A stretch of 19,195 bases of DNA from Paenibacillus sp. oral taxon 786 str. D14. GTDB taxonomy: Bacteria; Bacillota; Bacilli; Paenibacillales; Paenibacillaceae. Position numbers and translations under genes: made by a program. Shown here in pieces: positions 8,303-16,686 of this stretch. Each line of letters starts with the position of its first letter. Within the stretch, counting starts at the first letter, position 1. The notes beneath the pieces are model-generated. The model did not search any database, was not told the origin of the DNA, and was given only the letters and a program-made list of their open reading frames with translations. The stretch is taken from contig NZ_GG695972.1 of the NCBI RefSeq assembly GCF_000159955.1, positions 128,169 to 147,363 on the forward strand. Reading direction: 5' to 3'.

Positions 8303-10233
8303 GATTCAATCCTCTCCCAACGGGTTTGTTCATCCCGAATGATCGGGTGGGTGACGGTTACTACGGTTCCTCGGCCTTCCTCACTTTGGATCGTCAGGCC
8401 ATATTTCGGACCAAAGGTTAATGCGATCCGAGCTTGCACATTCAGCATCCCATATCCCTGTCCGCCTTCGCCTGCATTGGATGCCCCTGCCGGTTCGGAG
8501 CCCTTTTCCCGGCCATCCGCGGTGCCTGCGGACTGCAGTTCTTTTTGCAGCCGGGCCAGCTTATCCGGCGGAATGCCTTTCCCATCATCCCGGATGGTGA
8601 TCACCAACATGCCGGCATCCTCGGCGGCTTCGATGACCACGCGGCCCGGCCCCCGGCGTTCCTTGATTCCATGGTAGATGGCATTTTCCACAATCGGCTG
8701 AAGGATCAGCTTCAACACATAGACACCGCGAATTTCCGGAGCGATGTGCAGCGAGTAATCGAGTTTGCTTTGATAACGGACGTGTTGAATATGCAAGTAA
8801 CTGCGAACATGCTCGATTTCATCGTTCAGGGGGATGATGTCATTCCCCTTGCTAAGGCCGATTCGGAACAGCTTCGACAAGGACTCCGCCATTTCCGCGA
8901 TATCCTCCGAGCCGTTGCGGCGGGCCATCCAATGAATCGTATCCAGGGTATTGTACAAAAAATGCGGCTTGATATGCGCCTGCAGGCTTCTTAGCTCCGC
9001 CTCCCGCTTCTGACGCTCCTGCAGTTCGGTCAGGGAGAGCAGTCGGTGGATCTGCTGCAGCATGGCGTTGAAACGGCGGCCAAGCAGGCCGATTTCATCG
9101 GTTCGGTCGCTCCAGTGGCGAATGGTCAGATCGCCGGACTGGGCTTTTTGCATAAAGGACGCCAGCTGCCCGATTGGCCTGGAAATCGTGTGAGCCAGAT
9201 AGAAAGAGGCCGTCATCCCCAGCAAACAGACGATAAAAACAAAGCTAACCACGTAAAAACGAATTTCCCGCATTTCCGTAGCGGACTCCGCCATGGAAAA
9301 GACGCCGACCGTCGTCCAGTTTGTAAACGGCGAATGTCGGTAGATGAACTGTAAATCGCGGCCGCCCACCCGTTCTGCGTAGGTTCCTGAGCCGTCCTGA
9401 CCGAGCCGCTCCAGCGGAACGCGGTTGATATAGGGGGCTGGCGGGGCATAGATCAGTTCCCCGTTGCCGTCCACCACCGTTAGATAGCCCGTTTTCCCCA
9501 AACGAACGTCCTGAGCGGTCTCGGCAATGACCCGCAGTTTGAGGTCGATTAAGACGACGCCTTTGACCTGCTGGGTTTCGGGGTCGAGAATCGCCCTTAC
9601 GGCAGAGACGACTTCACTGTCCTTGTAGTTGACATGCGTAGTGACGTTGCGGTCTCGCGGATGACCGATGATCTTAAAGATTCCTTTATTGCGGACCGCT
9701 TCTTGGTACCACTCTTCCCGGGTCAGGTTTTCTGCGGTGCGGGCATACATTTCGTTGCTGATATATTCGCCGCGGCTGTTGACGATTAGAATGCCCGCGA
9801 CTTCCGAATACAAGGTGGTGAAGCCCTGCAGGAACTTGCGAATTTCGTAGTGATCGGTATCTACCGGTGTTGTTGTTCGTGGAGGTGTTTTGACTGACGG
9901 TGCCGATAGAACGAGTTCCGCCTCGTTGTTGTTCTCGAGAAACTGCAGCACGTCCGGGTTAAAGGAGATGAGGAACGTCATGTTTTGCAAATTCTCCACA
10001 TACGTCTCCAACGACCGGTTCACTTTGCCAATTAACTGCAGCGTGTTGTTCGTAATCTGGCGTTCGATAATGCGGTCGACCGTCCAATTCGTCAGCACGC
10101 CCAGCCCGATCGAAGGAAGGATGCTGATCAACATAAAGTGGACGATTAATTTGTAGCGGATGGGCAAGTTATTCAGCGAAAAACGACGGATTTCCCAGGA
10201 TCGCTTTCCATATCTATTTCGCATAGTAATCAT
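8299..10233 (-). CDS. YesM-type sensor histidine kinase
   Basis: Membrane kinase that would read a sugar signal and phosphorylate the response regulator next to it. Layout: TM helix about 29-48, an extracellular Cache-like sensor region about 50-322 (GILIVNSRGEYIS, GYLTVVDGNGELIYAP), a second TM about 325-346, HAMP about 347-400, and a His_kinase domain with the phosphorylated H424 in AHIKPHFLYNTLDTIHW. The ATPase domain has N517 (QPIVENAIYHG), D550-G551-K552-G553 and the GYGMLN glycine box near 593. About 30 Gly/Ser/Glu-rich residues (560-592) lengthen the ATP lid. All catalytic residues are present. The ATG at 10233 gives 644 residues; the ATG at 10224 is an alternative. Either start overlaps the end of the upstream binding-protein gene, which suggests coupled translation. 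Confidence 0.92.
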   Translation of the reverse strand: MITMRNRYGKRSWEIRRFSLNNLPIRYKLIVHFMLISILPSIGLGVLTNWTVDRIIERQITNNTLQLIGKVNRSLETYVENLQNMTFLISFNPDVLQFLENNNEAELVLSAPSVKTPPRTTTPVDTDHYEIRKFLQGFTTLYSEVAGILIVNSRGEYISNEMYARTAENLTREEWYQEAVRNKGIFKIIGHPRDRNVTTHVNYKDSEVVSAVRAILDPETQQVKGVVLIDLKLRVIAETAQDVRLGKTGYLTVVDGNGELIYAPPAPYINRVPLERLGQDGSGTYAERVGGRDLQFIYRHSPFTNWTTVGVFSMAESATEMREIRFYVVSFVFIVCLLGMTASFYLAHTISRPIGQLASFMQKAQSGDLTIRHWSDRTDEIGLLGRRFNAMLQQIHRLLSLTELQERQKREAELRSLQAHIKPHFLYNTLDTIHWMARRNGSEDIAEMAESLSKLFRIGLSKGNDIIPLNDEIEHVRSYLHIQHVRYQSKLDYSLHIAPEIRGVYVLKLILQPIVENAIYHGIKERRGPGRVVIEAAEDAGMLVITIRDDGKGIPPDKLARLQKELQSAGTADGREKGSEPAGASNAGEGGQGYGMLNVQARIALTFGPKYGLTIQSEEGRGTVVTVTHPIIRDEQTRWERIES

Positions 10234-11212
10234 TCACATTCTGCCGTGTGACGACGGTGATGCCGGTATCCAAACGCTGGGGAACGCGAGGGCCGGGGGG
10301 CGAAGATCCATCGGAATCGTGCTTCAACGAAAAGAGCAGCTGCAGCGACCAATATCCCATGTTCCAGGTGCCCTGGGCCATCGTGGCGGCGATATCTCCG
10401 CTTTTGACCAAGTCCAAGGTGCCCTTATCGGTGTCGAAGCTGATGATCTTCGGACTGGAGGAGGTCGGGCCAAAGGCCTTTACGGCCTCCGCAACGCCGA
10501 TACCGCCGTTGGCTTCGGTGGTGAAAATGCCTGCGATTTCGGGGAAGTCGTGCAGGATTTCCTCCGCCGCTTGCCGCGAGTACAGCTCATCGCCTTTGCC
10601 GTTTTTGGTGGCGACAATGTGCATGTTGGGGAATTCCTGGGTAATGGTATCGGAAAAACCTTCGGTGCGTTCTTGATGATTTTGTTGATCCGGCACGGTG
10701 ACGACGGCGACCTCCCCGCGTTCGCCGGTGAGCTCGGCCATTTTCCGCGCGGCCTCAACGCCGGCGGAATAGTTGTCGGTGCCAAGGAAGGAAAAAGCGC
10801 GGCTGCCGGGGGCGTCGGAATCGAACAAGACGACCGGAATGCCGGCGTCGACCGCTTTGTTAATCGTGGCGGTGAGTTCGGTTGGATGAATCGCGGAGAT
10901 CGCGATGCCGGCCGGTTTTTTAGCAATGGCTTGCTCCAACACCGTGATTTGCTCATGAATATCGCGCTGGGTGGAGCCGCGGTATTCTACGGAGACGTTT
11001 AGCGCCTGGGCGGCGTCTTCGAAGCCTTTCAGCCCGCTTTTCCAATAGTCGATACCCATTTGAAACGTCACCATCACGTATTTCTCATCGATGGAACCTC
11101 GGAGGCCCCCGGAATTCCATTCGTCGTTCAAACGAATCTGGGAGCGGTAATCGAGCACGTATAGCGCAAAGCAAGCGAAGAGCAGCAAGTACACCATCCA
11201 AATCTTCTTCAT
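10214..11212 (-). CDS. Membrane-anchored sugar-binding protein, likely co-sensor for the adjacent kinase
   Basis: A Peripl_BP_4 sugar-binding protein of 332 residues. The N-terminus has a hydrophobic stretch at about 4-21 after MKK. Its only cysteine there (C14, in LLFAC) is a poor lipobox and is followed by more hydrophobic residues, so an uncleaved membrane anchor is more likely than a lipoprotein. The fold starts near residue 45 (YVMVTFQMGIDYWKSGLKGFEDAA) and includes VLEQAIAKKPAGIAISAI, GIPVVLFDSDAPGS, FLGTDNYSAGVEAA and ATMAQGTWNMGY. It opens a three-gene operon with the kinase and regulator and overlaps the kinase gene by 11-20 bases. Its own promoter is visible. The nearest known arrangement is XylFII-LytS of Clostridium beijerinckii, where such a protein presents xylose to a kinase. 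The role here is inferred from that and from gene order. Ligand unknown. Confidence 0.88.
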   Translation of the reverse strand: MKKIWMVYLLLFACFALYVLDYRSQIRLNDEWNSGGLRGSIDEKYVMVTFQMGIDYWKSGLKGFEDAAQALNVSVEYRGSTQRDIHEQITVLEQAIAKKPAGIAISAIHPTELTATINKAVDAGIPVVLFDSDAPGSRAFSFLGTDNYSAGVEAARKMAELTGERGEVAVVTVPDQQNHQERTEGFSDTITQEFPNMHIVATKNGKGDELYSRQAAEEILHDFPEIAGIFTTEANGGIGVAEAVKAFGPTSSSPKIISFDTDKGTLDLVKSGDIAATMAQGTWNMGYWSLQLLFSLKHDSDGSSPPGPRVPQRLDTGITVVTRQNVNDYYAK

Positions 11213-11263
11213 ATGAAACCCCTTTCATAAGAACAGTTCAAAAAAGAGAGGAACTTCGACATC

Positions 11264-11292
11264 ATCATACTATGATTCGCCATAAATGATAA
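11264..11292 (-). promoter_or_regulatory. Sigma-A promoter of the sugar-sensor operon
   Basis: On the - strand TTATCA (11292-11287) and TATGAT (11269-11264) stand 17 bases apart, with four and five consensus matches. The expected start is about 45 bases before the ATG at 11212, which has AAAGGGG six bases upstream. The rest of 11213-11430 has no gene; no convincing + strand promoter was found for the transporter gene starting at 11431. Confidence 0.55.
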
Positions 11293-11430
11293 TGATGGAT
11301 TTGAGAGGATTCCTCGGGTTGGGGTTAGCAGAGTCACAAAGCCGCAGATTCTCATCGTGCTAAATTGAGACTAGGGTTCCTGCTGCTCGATCCGTGGCAG
11401 GGGCTAAGTCTGCAGAGGCGGGGATGGTTC

Positions 11431-12470
11431 ATGCTGTGGAAGGTAATGGAGGAGAAGATCGAAAGTTTATTTCCGGGGTATTTTTCCATGGCGATGGCTA
11501 CCGGGGCCTTATCGATTGCGATGGAACTGCTGAAGATTCCGCTTGCTCCCAAGATTCTGCTCTACCTGAACACCTGCATTTATGTCACCTTGTCGATTCT
11601 CACCTTGATTCGCTTATTTAAATATTTCCCGCGGGTACGGGCAGATTTGACGAGCCATAGTCAAGGCCCCGGCTTTTTCACGTGCACGGCCGCAACCTGT
11701 GTATACGGCAGCCAATGGGTTATAGTCGCGCATAACGGAACCGTTGCAACCGGGTTATGGGTTTTGGCATCTCACTTTGGGTTGTCATTATGTACACCTT
11801 CTTTACGGCAGTTACGGTAAGAAAAGAGAAGCCGACCCTGGCCGAAGGCATTAACGGCGCTTGGTTAATTGCCGCTGTCGCCACCCAATCCGTTTCCATT
11901 CTGGGCACGCTGATCTCTTCCTTTCTGACGGATGGCCGTGAGGTCGTGCTGTTTTTTACGTTATGTATGTATTTGCTGGGATGCATGCTGTACTTGAACA
12001 TCATCACGTTAATTTTCTACCGGTTCACCTTCGTCGACCTGAAGTATGCCGCATTGACACCACCCTATTGGATCAATATGGGGGCGGTCGCGATTACAAC
12101 TCTGGCAGGCTCCACCTTGATGCTGCATGCCGCGAAATGGTCGTTTTTAACTGAGCTGGTTCCCTTTTTGCGGGGATTTACTTTATTCTTCTGGATTACC
12201 GGCAGCTGGTGGATTCCGTTGCTTTTTATCCTGATGATTTGGCGACACGTCTACCATCGTTACCCTTTAATGTACGACCCTCAGTTTTGGGGAATGGTAT
12301 TCCCGCTGGCCATGTATACAACCAGTACCTATCAGTTGTCACAGGCGTTGGATTTGCCATTTTTGGTTGTGATTCCGCGCTTTATGGTGGTGATAGCCAT
12401 CTCCGCCTGGTTGGTGGTGCTGGCCGGGTTCCTTCGGCACCAGCTTCGTTCGTTCCAAGGGCGGAGATGA
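11431..12470 (+). pseudogene. TDT-family transporter (TehA/SLAC1-like), broken by one frameshift
   Basis: Members of this ten-helix family carry anions, C4-dicarboxylates or sulfite, or confer tellurite resistance. The first part reads FPGYFSMAMATGALSIAMELL, typical of the family opening, and runs with four or so hydrophobic segments to about 11765. The rest continues one frame over: LWVVIMYTFFTAVTVRKEKP, EGINGAWLIAAVATQSVSILG and further helices to 12470. Joining them at VLASHF / GISLWVV needs one extra base near 11766, where GTTTTGGC would become GTTTTGGGC. Without it, translation ends at 11820 after about 130 residues. The start is the ATG at 11431 with GGGGA upstream; the frame stays open back to 11365. 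Whether this is a real mutation or a sequencing slip cannot be told. The restored protein would be about 346 residues, normal for the family. Substrate not predictable. Confidence 0.82.
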
Positions 12471-12494
12471 GATTAGGCCGGGCGGGTTCAAATC

Positions 12495-14000
12495 CTACTG
12501 CGAAAGCCGCTTATACTCATTTGGCGTCACGCCAACAATGCGTTTGAACAGCTTGTTGAAGTAGGCGGGATCGGGATAACCAACGACGCTGCCGACTTCA
12601 TGAACTTTCAGGTCGTTCGCCTGGCGAAGCAGTTGCTTTGCTTTTTTGATGCGTACCTCGATCAAATAATCGGTAATCGTCATGCCCGTTTCGGACTTGA
12701 ACCGTTTGCTGAGATAACTCGGGGTGAGATACACCAAGCTTGCCAGATGGCTCAGTTCTGCGGGCTGGTCGTAATGCTCGGCGATCCAGCGTTTGACGGT
12801 TTCCACCGATTTCCCGGCCTGCGCCAGGCGGGCATCGCGGATTTGCTTCAGCACGCCGGTGAATTCGGCGATAAACGTCGTCTGCATGTCGTGAAAGCGA
12901 AGGCAGGAGGATAGCTTAGTTTCCAGCATTTTGACGGATGCCTGGCTTTGCAGTTTGCTCCATTCGTGCAGTTCGGCCGCAGCCGTTTCCAGCATCAGTC
13001 GGCAAACAAGCAGCACGAGTTCGACCGACGCCCGGTTCTGTCGGAGCTGTTCAAACAGGCGCTCCAAGCAAGCGGTCGTCCAGGCGATATCTAAAATCTG
13101 CAATTGCTGGCTTAGCTCATCGCGGTACCCGGCAAACCATTCGCTGATTTCCGCCTTGGGCTCCCGCTCGGGAAGTTCCGTGACCGGGTGGTAATTCCAG
13201 GCGGATTCGCCGTAGACTCCAAGCTCACAGGCGCGTTTCGCCTCGGCGTATGCTTGGCTTAAGCAGGCCGGGTCCCGATAGGCCGAACTCGAACCGGCCA
13301 ATATTCGCGAGGCGGGAAGTCCCGCCCTTAGCCTGTCGGTAAAACCGCGAATGTCGGCTTCCTCCGGCTCCGCTGGGGTGTAGCAGACAAGGGCAAGCGC
13401 TTGATCCTCCGTGTCAACGAGATCCCAGGCTGGCGAATCGCCAGTCCCCAGACGGTCGAGACCGGTGCGTAGCGTGACGGGATCGACACCTTTGAGCACG
13501 AGGACGAAATAAGAATTGGTAGGCAAAGTCAGCTTCGGCAGTTTGGTGCATAAGCTGGGGGAGCTTTGGAGATAGGTTAGCAGCAAGCCCATCCGGAGAT
13601 ACTGTTCCTTGCTGCGGCGGGCTGCTTGTTCCTGCTCAAGGTTGTACAAGAGTGCGAACAATTGTTTTTTGTTGATTGGCTTCAGCAAATAATCGACCGC
13701 AGAACAACGCAGGGCCTGTCTGGCGTACTCGAAATCGGTAAAACCGCTCATCAGGATGCAGCGGATGTCCGGGCGCAGGTCTTTGACCTGTTTGATCAAC
13801 TCCAGCCCATCCACGACAGGCATGCGAATATCGGTAATGATTACGTCGATTTCGATTTGGCGAAGGAGCAGGCGGTTCAACAAGTCTTGCCCATGGGGGA
13901 ACAAGCCTTCAACCACAAACTTCCCGCTTTCTTTGCCGATCATTTTTCCCAAGCCTTCTCGAATCGAGGCCTCATCGTCCACAATCGCGATGCGCAGCAT
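12495..14000 (-). CDS. YesN-type response regulator, AraC family (second locus)
   Basis: Second AraC-type response regulator, 501 residues. Receiver domain (about 2-120): D8-D9, phosphoacceptor D57 in IITDIRMPVVDG, S85 in place of the usual Thr/Ser switch residue, and K107 in YLLKP. The middle part (about 125-395) has no recognised motif; it contains a Glu/Leu-rich helical stretch. The C-terminal DNA-binding domain (about 402-500) shows LSHLASLVYLTPSYLSKRFKSETGMTITDYL and VHEVGSVVGYPDPAYFNKLFKRIVGVTPNEYKRL. The ATG has AAGGAGGGG five bases upstream, among the strongest ribosome sites here, and lies 17 bases after the kinase stop. It is the last gene of its operon and converges on the TDT gene with only 24 bases between. 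It probably activates the transporter upstream. Confidence 0.92.
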   Translation of the reverse strand: MLRIAIVDDEASIREGLGKMIGKESGKFVVEGLFPHGQDLLNRLLLRQIEIDVIITDIRMPVVDGLELIKQVKDLRPDIRCILMSGFTDFEYARQALRCSAVDYLLKPINKKQLFALLYNLEQEQAARRSKEQYLRMGLLLTYLQSSPSLCTKLPKLTLPTNSYFVLVLKGVDPVTLRTGLDRLGTGDSPAWDLVDTEDQALALVCYTPAEPEEADIRGFTDRLRAGLPASRILAGSSSAYRDPACLSQAYAEAKRACELGVYGESAWNYHPVTELPEREPKAEISEWFAGYRDELSQQLQILDIAWTTACLERLFEQLRQNRASVELVLLVCRLMLETAAAELHEWSKLQSQASVKMLETKLSSCLRFHDMQTTFIAEFTGVLKQIRDARLAQAGKSVETVKRWIAEHYDQPAELSHLASLVYLTPSYLSKRFKSETGMTITDYLIEVRIKKAKQLLRQANDLKVHEVGSVVGYPDPAYFNKLFKRIVGVTPNEYKRLSQ

Positions 14001-14017
14001 TGAATCCCCTCCTTGAA

Positions 14018-15820
14018 TTACGGACCCGCATTTATACCGAAATTATTCTCGTCGCCGCTCAACAAGCCGGCAATTCTCAGCGTGACGGTAGTGCCTTCGC
14101 CCAGCCTGCTGCTGACCGTAAGCCGGGAGCCGTGGCCGTAGTGCAGCCGAATCCGTTCATGGACGTTGCGCAGGCCGATCCCAAACTTATCGGTTTTGCC
14201 GTCTGTCAGGCTGTGATTTAACGTAACCAACCGCTCTTCGGTCATCCCAACGCCGTCGTCGTGCACGGTAAAAACCGCATCCCCGCCGTCGCTCCATGCC
14301 CGGATGGTGATCGTCCCCGAGCCTTGGCGTTTCTCCAACCCGTGGAATACAGCGTTTTCGACGATGGGTTGGAAGACCAGCTTTATGATCGGCAGCGCGT
14401 AAAAAGACTCCGGAATTTCGAACCGAAAATTAAACTTATCCGGAAAACGGATCTGCAACAGCAGCAAATAGTTCCGGACATGGTCGATCTCCTGGCGAAT
14501 AGTGACGATTTCATCAGCGCTTCGCGTAATGCTGTAGCGAAGCAGAAGGCCGAGCAGGTAAGTGAGTTCCGCGACCTGATCGTCGTCGTTTAGCTCCGCC
14601 AGCATGCGGATCGATTCCAGCGTGTTGTATATAAAATGCGGATTGATCTGGTTTTGCAGTGCCAGCATATCCGCTTTTTGCTTGCTTTTCTCCGTCTCGG
14701 CCACCTCGTCGAGCAGCTCCCTAATGCGGGATATCATCCGGTTGAAGTGACTGCCCAGCAGGCCAATTTCATCGTTATATTTAACGCGAACCCGCACGTC
14801 AAGCTTCCCTCGCTGCACCTGTTTCATCAGCTGCACCGTCTGCTTCAGCGGTTTCGTCAGCGCATAGGAGATCAACATGGCCGCCGCCAGGGCAATGCCG
14901 AGGATGGACAAGGTCATGACCATCATGGAATTGCGGCTTTGTTTGATGGGGGCGAGCAATTCCTTCAGCGGAATGGTCACCAGTGTTTTCCACCCCGTCT
15001 GCCCGGATACGGAATATACGGCGATATAAGGCTCACCCCCAATATTCAGGCGGAAGCTGCCGCGGGACTCCGTCGCTCCGGCCAGCAGGGGGCTTCCGGT
15101 CAAGTCCTGGCCCAGCCGGGCAGGATCACTGTCGTATACAATCCTGCCGTTCTCATCAACGATGACGGCATTGCCGTGGGTCACGTTGTTCAAGGGCTGG
15201 ATGATCCCTTCGAACAGCCGGGCATCGACATCGATAACGATCATTCCGATGTACTCCAGCGTACTGATCGATTGGATGGAGCGCATGACGCTGAACACCT
15301 GCAGCTCCTCGGAACCGTTGACCCGAATCGGATGCGTGCCGACAAGAACCGGAGCAACCCCGGCCGCGGCGGTTTGCTTCTTCCATTCCGCTAACCGCTC
15401 ATAAGGATACGGTTCATGTTGCCCCGATTTATTATTGTAAAAAATCATTCCATACCGGTCGGTCATATAAACCGCGGAGATTTCATCCTTCATGTGTGTC
15501 AAGTACGAAAGAAACATATGGACCGTGGAATTTTTCTCCCAGTCAGTTCCTTCCTGGTCGAGAAGTCTTTGAACATCTTTATTGTACAACGGCAAAATCG
15601 TATACCGCTTGAGGTCTGCGATATAACGGTCCACTTTATCCATGGCGTTGTCCGCTAACTGGCCAGCCGATTCCGTCGTGCTCGCGAGCTTCGCATTCGA
15701 GTTGGTCCGGTAGGACGAATAGCTGACATAAATGATCGGAAGCGTGATGAGAAACACGAAGATGACAACCAGCTTTTTTTGCATCGAAAAATTGGCGAAT
15801 AAAGTCCAAAGCCTTTTCAA
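14018..15820 (-). CDS. YesM-type sensor histidine kinase (second locus)
   Basis: Sensor kinase of 600 residues. TM helix about 16-36, extracellular Cache-like domain about 38-295 (IGMIVIDVDARLFEG, NAVIVDENGRIVYDSDP, SGQTGWKTLVTIP), a second TM about 298-320, then HAMP to about 373. The kinase core has H395 in NQINPHFIYNTLESIRM, N489 in QPIVENAVFHG, DDGVGM at 521-526 and FGIGLRNVHERI near 546. All needed residues are present. The start is TTG at 15820, 7 bases after AGGGG; no better start is near. It lies 35 bases after the second permease gene and so is probably part of the same transcript as the transporter it senses for. The ligand is unknown; the usual model is a sugar or a sugar-bound binding protein. 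Confidence 0.92.
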   Translation of the reverse strand: MKRLWTLFANFSMQKKLVVIFVFLITLPIIYVSYSSYRTNSNAKLASTTESAGQLADNAMDKVDRYIADLKRYTILPLYNKDVQRLLDQEGTDWEKNSTVHMFLSYLTHMKDEISAVYMTDRYGMIFYNNKSGQHEPYPYERLAEWKKQTAAAGVAPVLVGTHPIRVNGSEELQVFSVMRSIQSISTLEYIGMIVIDVDARLFEGIIQPLNNVTHGNAVIVDENGRIVYDSDPARLGQDLTGSPLLAGATESRGSFRLNIGGEPYIAVYSVSGQTGWKTLVTIPLKELLAPIKQSRNSMMVMTLSILGIALAAAMLISYALTKPLKQTVQLMKQVQRGKLDVRVRVKYNDEIGLLGSHFNRMISRIRELLDEVAETEKSKQKADMLALQNQINPHFIYNTLESIRMLAELNDDDQVAELTYLLGLLLRYSITRSADEIVTIRQEIDHVRNYLLLLQIRFPDKFNFRFEIPESFYALPIIKLVFQPIVENAVFHGLEKRQGSGTITIRAWSDGGDAVFTVHDDGVGMTEERLVTLNHSLTDGKTDKFGIGLRNVHERIRLHYGHGSRLTVSSRLGEGTTVTLRIAGLLSGDENNFGINAGP

Positions 15821-15855
15821 CTTTTATCCCCTGACTCTCTCACATCGACTTCTTC

Positions 15856-16686
15856 CTATTTTACAGCACCGCTCGTCACGCCTTCAAAGATATATTTTTG
15901 CAGGAAAAAGTACAGGATGACGGTAGGCAGTAAAATGAGCAGGATCGCTGCGCTAATCAGATTCCAGTTGGCGACGTTCAGGCTCTGGAACCGCATCAGC
16001 ACCGTAGTAACGACGCCGAGGGTCTGCTTCGGCATATAGAGGTAGGGGGTGTACATGTCGTTATAAATGCTGATCGACTTCAAAATAATCAGGGTCGATG
16101 TCGCCGGCGTCAGTAGCGGGAAGAGAATCGACCGGTAAATCCGAAACAAGGAAGCCCCTTCGACCATGGCGTTCTCGTCGAGATCGACCGGGATGTTGCG
16201 AATAAATTGTAAATACAGGATGATCTGTATCACATCCGCACCAATGTACAAAATGATTGGCGCTCCTATCGTATTGTACAAGCCCAGCGATTTTATAATT
16301 CCGAACGTGGCAACCTGGGTGGTGATTCCCGGAATGACGGTAGCGAACAGGTAGAGGGCGAAGACAGCTTTTTTCATCCGAAACTCGAATCGGCCGAGCA
16401 CATAGGCAACCATCGTGCCGAACAGGATGTTGAAGGCCAGAGAGACGCAAATGATGATCAGCGTATTGGTAAAGCCGTTAATCAGCCCGCCCCGCTCAAA
16501 CACGGCTCTAAAGTTGTCGAAGTTGAAGAAGCTCTCCGGCAAAGCCATCGTGCTGCCCGTGTTGAATTCCTCATCGGCTTTAAAGGAGTTGACAATGACC
16601 ACATAAGGCGGGAACAGGACAACGAAAACTCCGATCAACAGCGTGATATATTTAAACGTATTGACAATCGTATGGATTCGAATCAT
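15856..16686 (-). CDS. Carbohydrate ABC transporter permease, MalG type
   Basis: Second membrane subunit of a CUT1-type sugar importer. The 276 residues contain six hydrophobic segments (first about 13-33) and the ATPase-docking EAA loop in the form ENAMVEGASLFRIYRSILFPLLTPA, where the usual EAA is ENA. The C-terminus, YFFLQKYIFEGVTSGAVK, is the classic MalG-class ending. The ATG overlaps the stop of the preceding permease as ATGA, with GGGGGGAG just upstream. It pairs with the MalF-type subunit. No ATPase gene is present in this locus, so a shared MsmX/MsmK-type ATPase is the likely partner. Substrate is unknown, though CUT1 systems mostly carry di- and oligosaccharides. Confidence 0.92.
   Translation of the reverse strand: MIRIHTIVNTFKYITLLIGVFVVLFPPYVVIVNSFKADEEFNTGSTMALPESFFNFDNFRAVFERGGLINGFTNTLIIICVSLAFNILFGTMVAYVLGRFEFRMKKAVFALYLFATVIPGITTQVATFGIIKSLGLYNTIGAPIILYIGADVIQIILYLQFIRNIPVDLDENAMVEGASLFRIYRSILFPLLTPATSTLIILKSISIYNDMYTPYLYMPKQTLGVVTTVLMRFQSLNVANWNLISAAILLILLPTVILYFFLQKYIFEGVTSGAVK

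Noticed and set aside
10160..11002. 280-residue open frame on the + strand opposite the sensor binding-protein gene
   Set aside because: The opposite frame matches a sugar-binding fold throughout and has a promoter and ribosome site; the + strand frame has neither.
10214..11212. Sensor binding protein taken as a lipoprotein because of LLFAC near its start
   Set aside because: Phe at the -2 position is unusual and the hydrophobic run continues after the cysteine, so a membrane anchor fits better.
11264..11276. ATCATA-C-TATGAT palindrome read as a divergent + strand -10
   Set aside because: The + strand has no -35-like hexamer at the needed distance, while the - strand has one at 17 bases; the symmetry is best explained by the - strand -10 plus chance.
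14636..15394. 252-residue open frame on the + strand opposite the second kinase gene
   Set aside because: Antisense to a kinase with all its catalytic motifs; His/Gln-rich with no recognisable domain.
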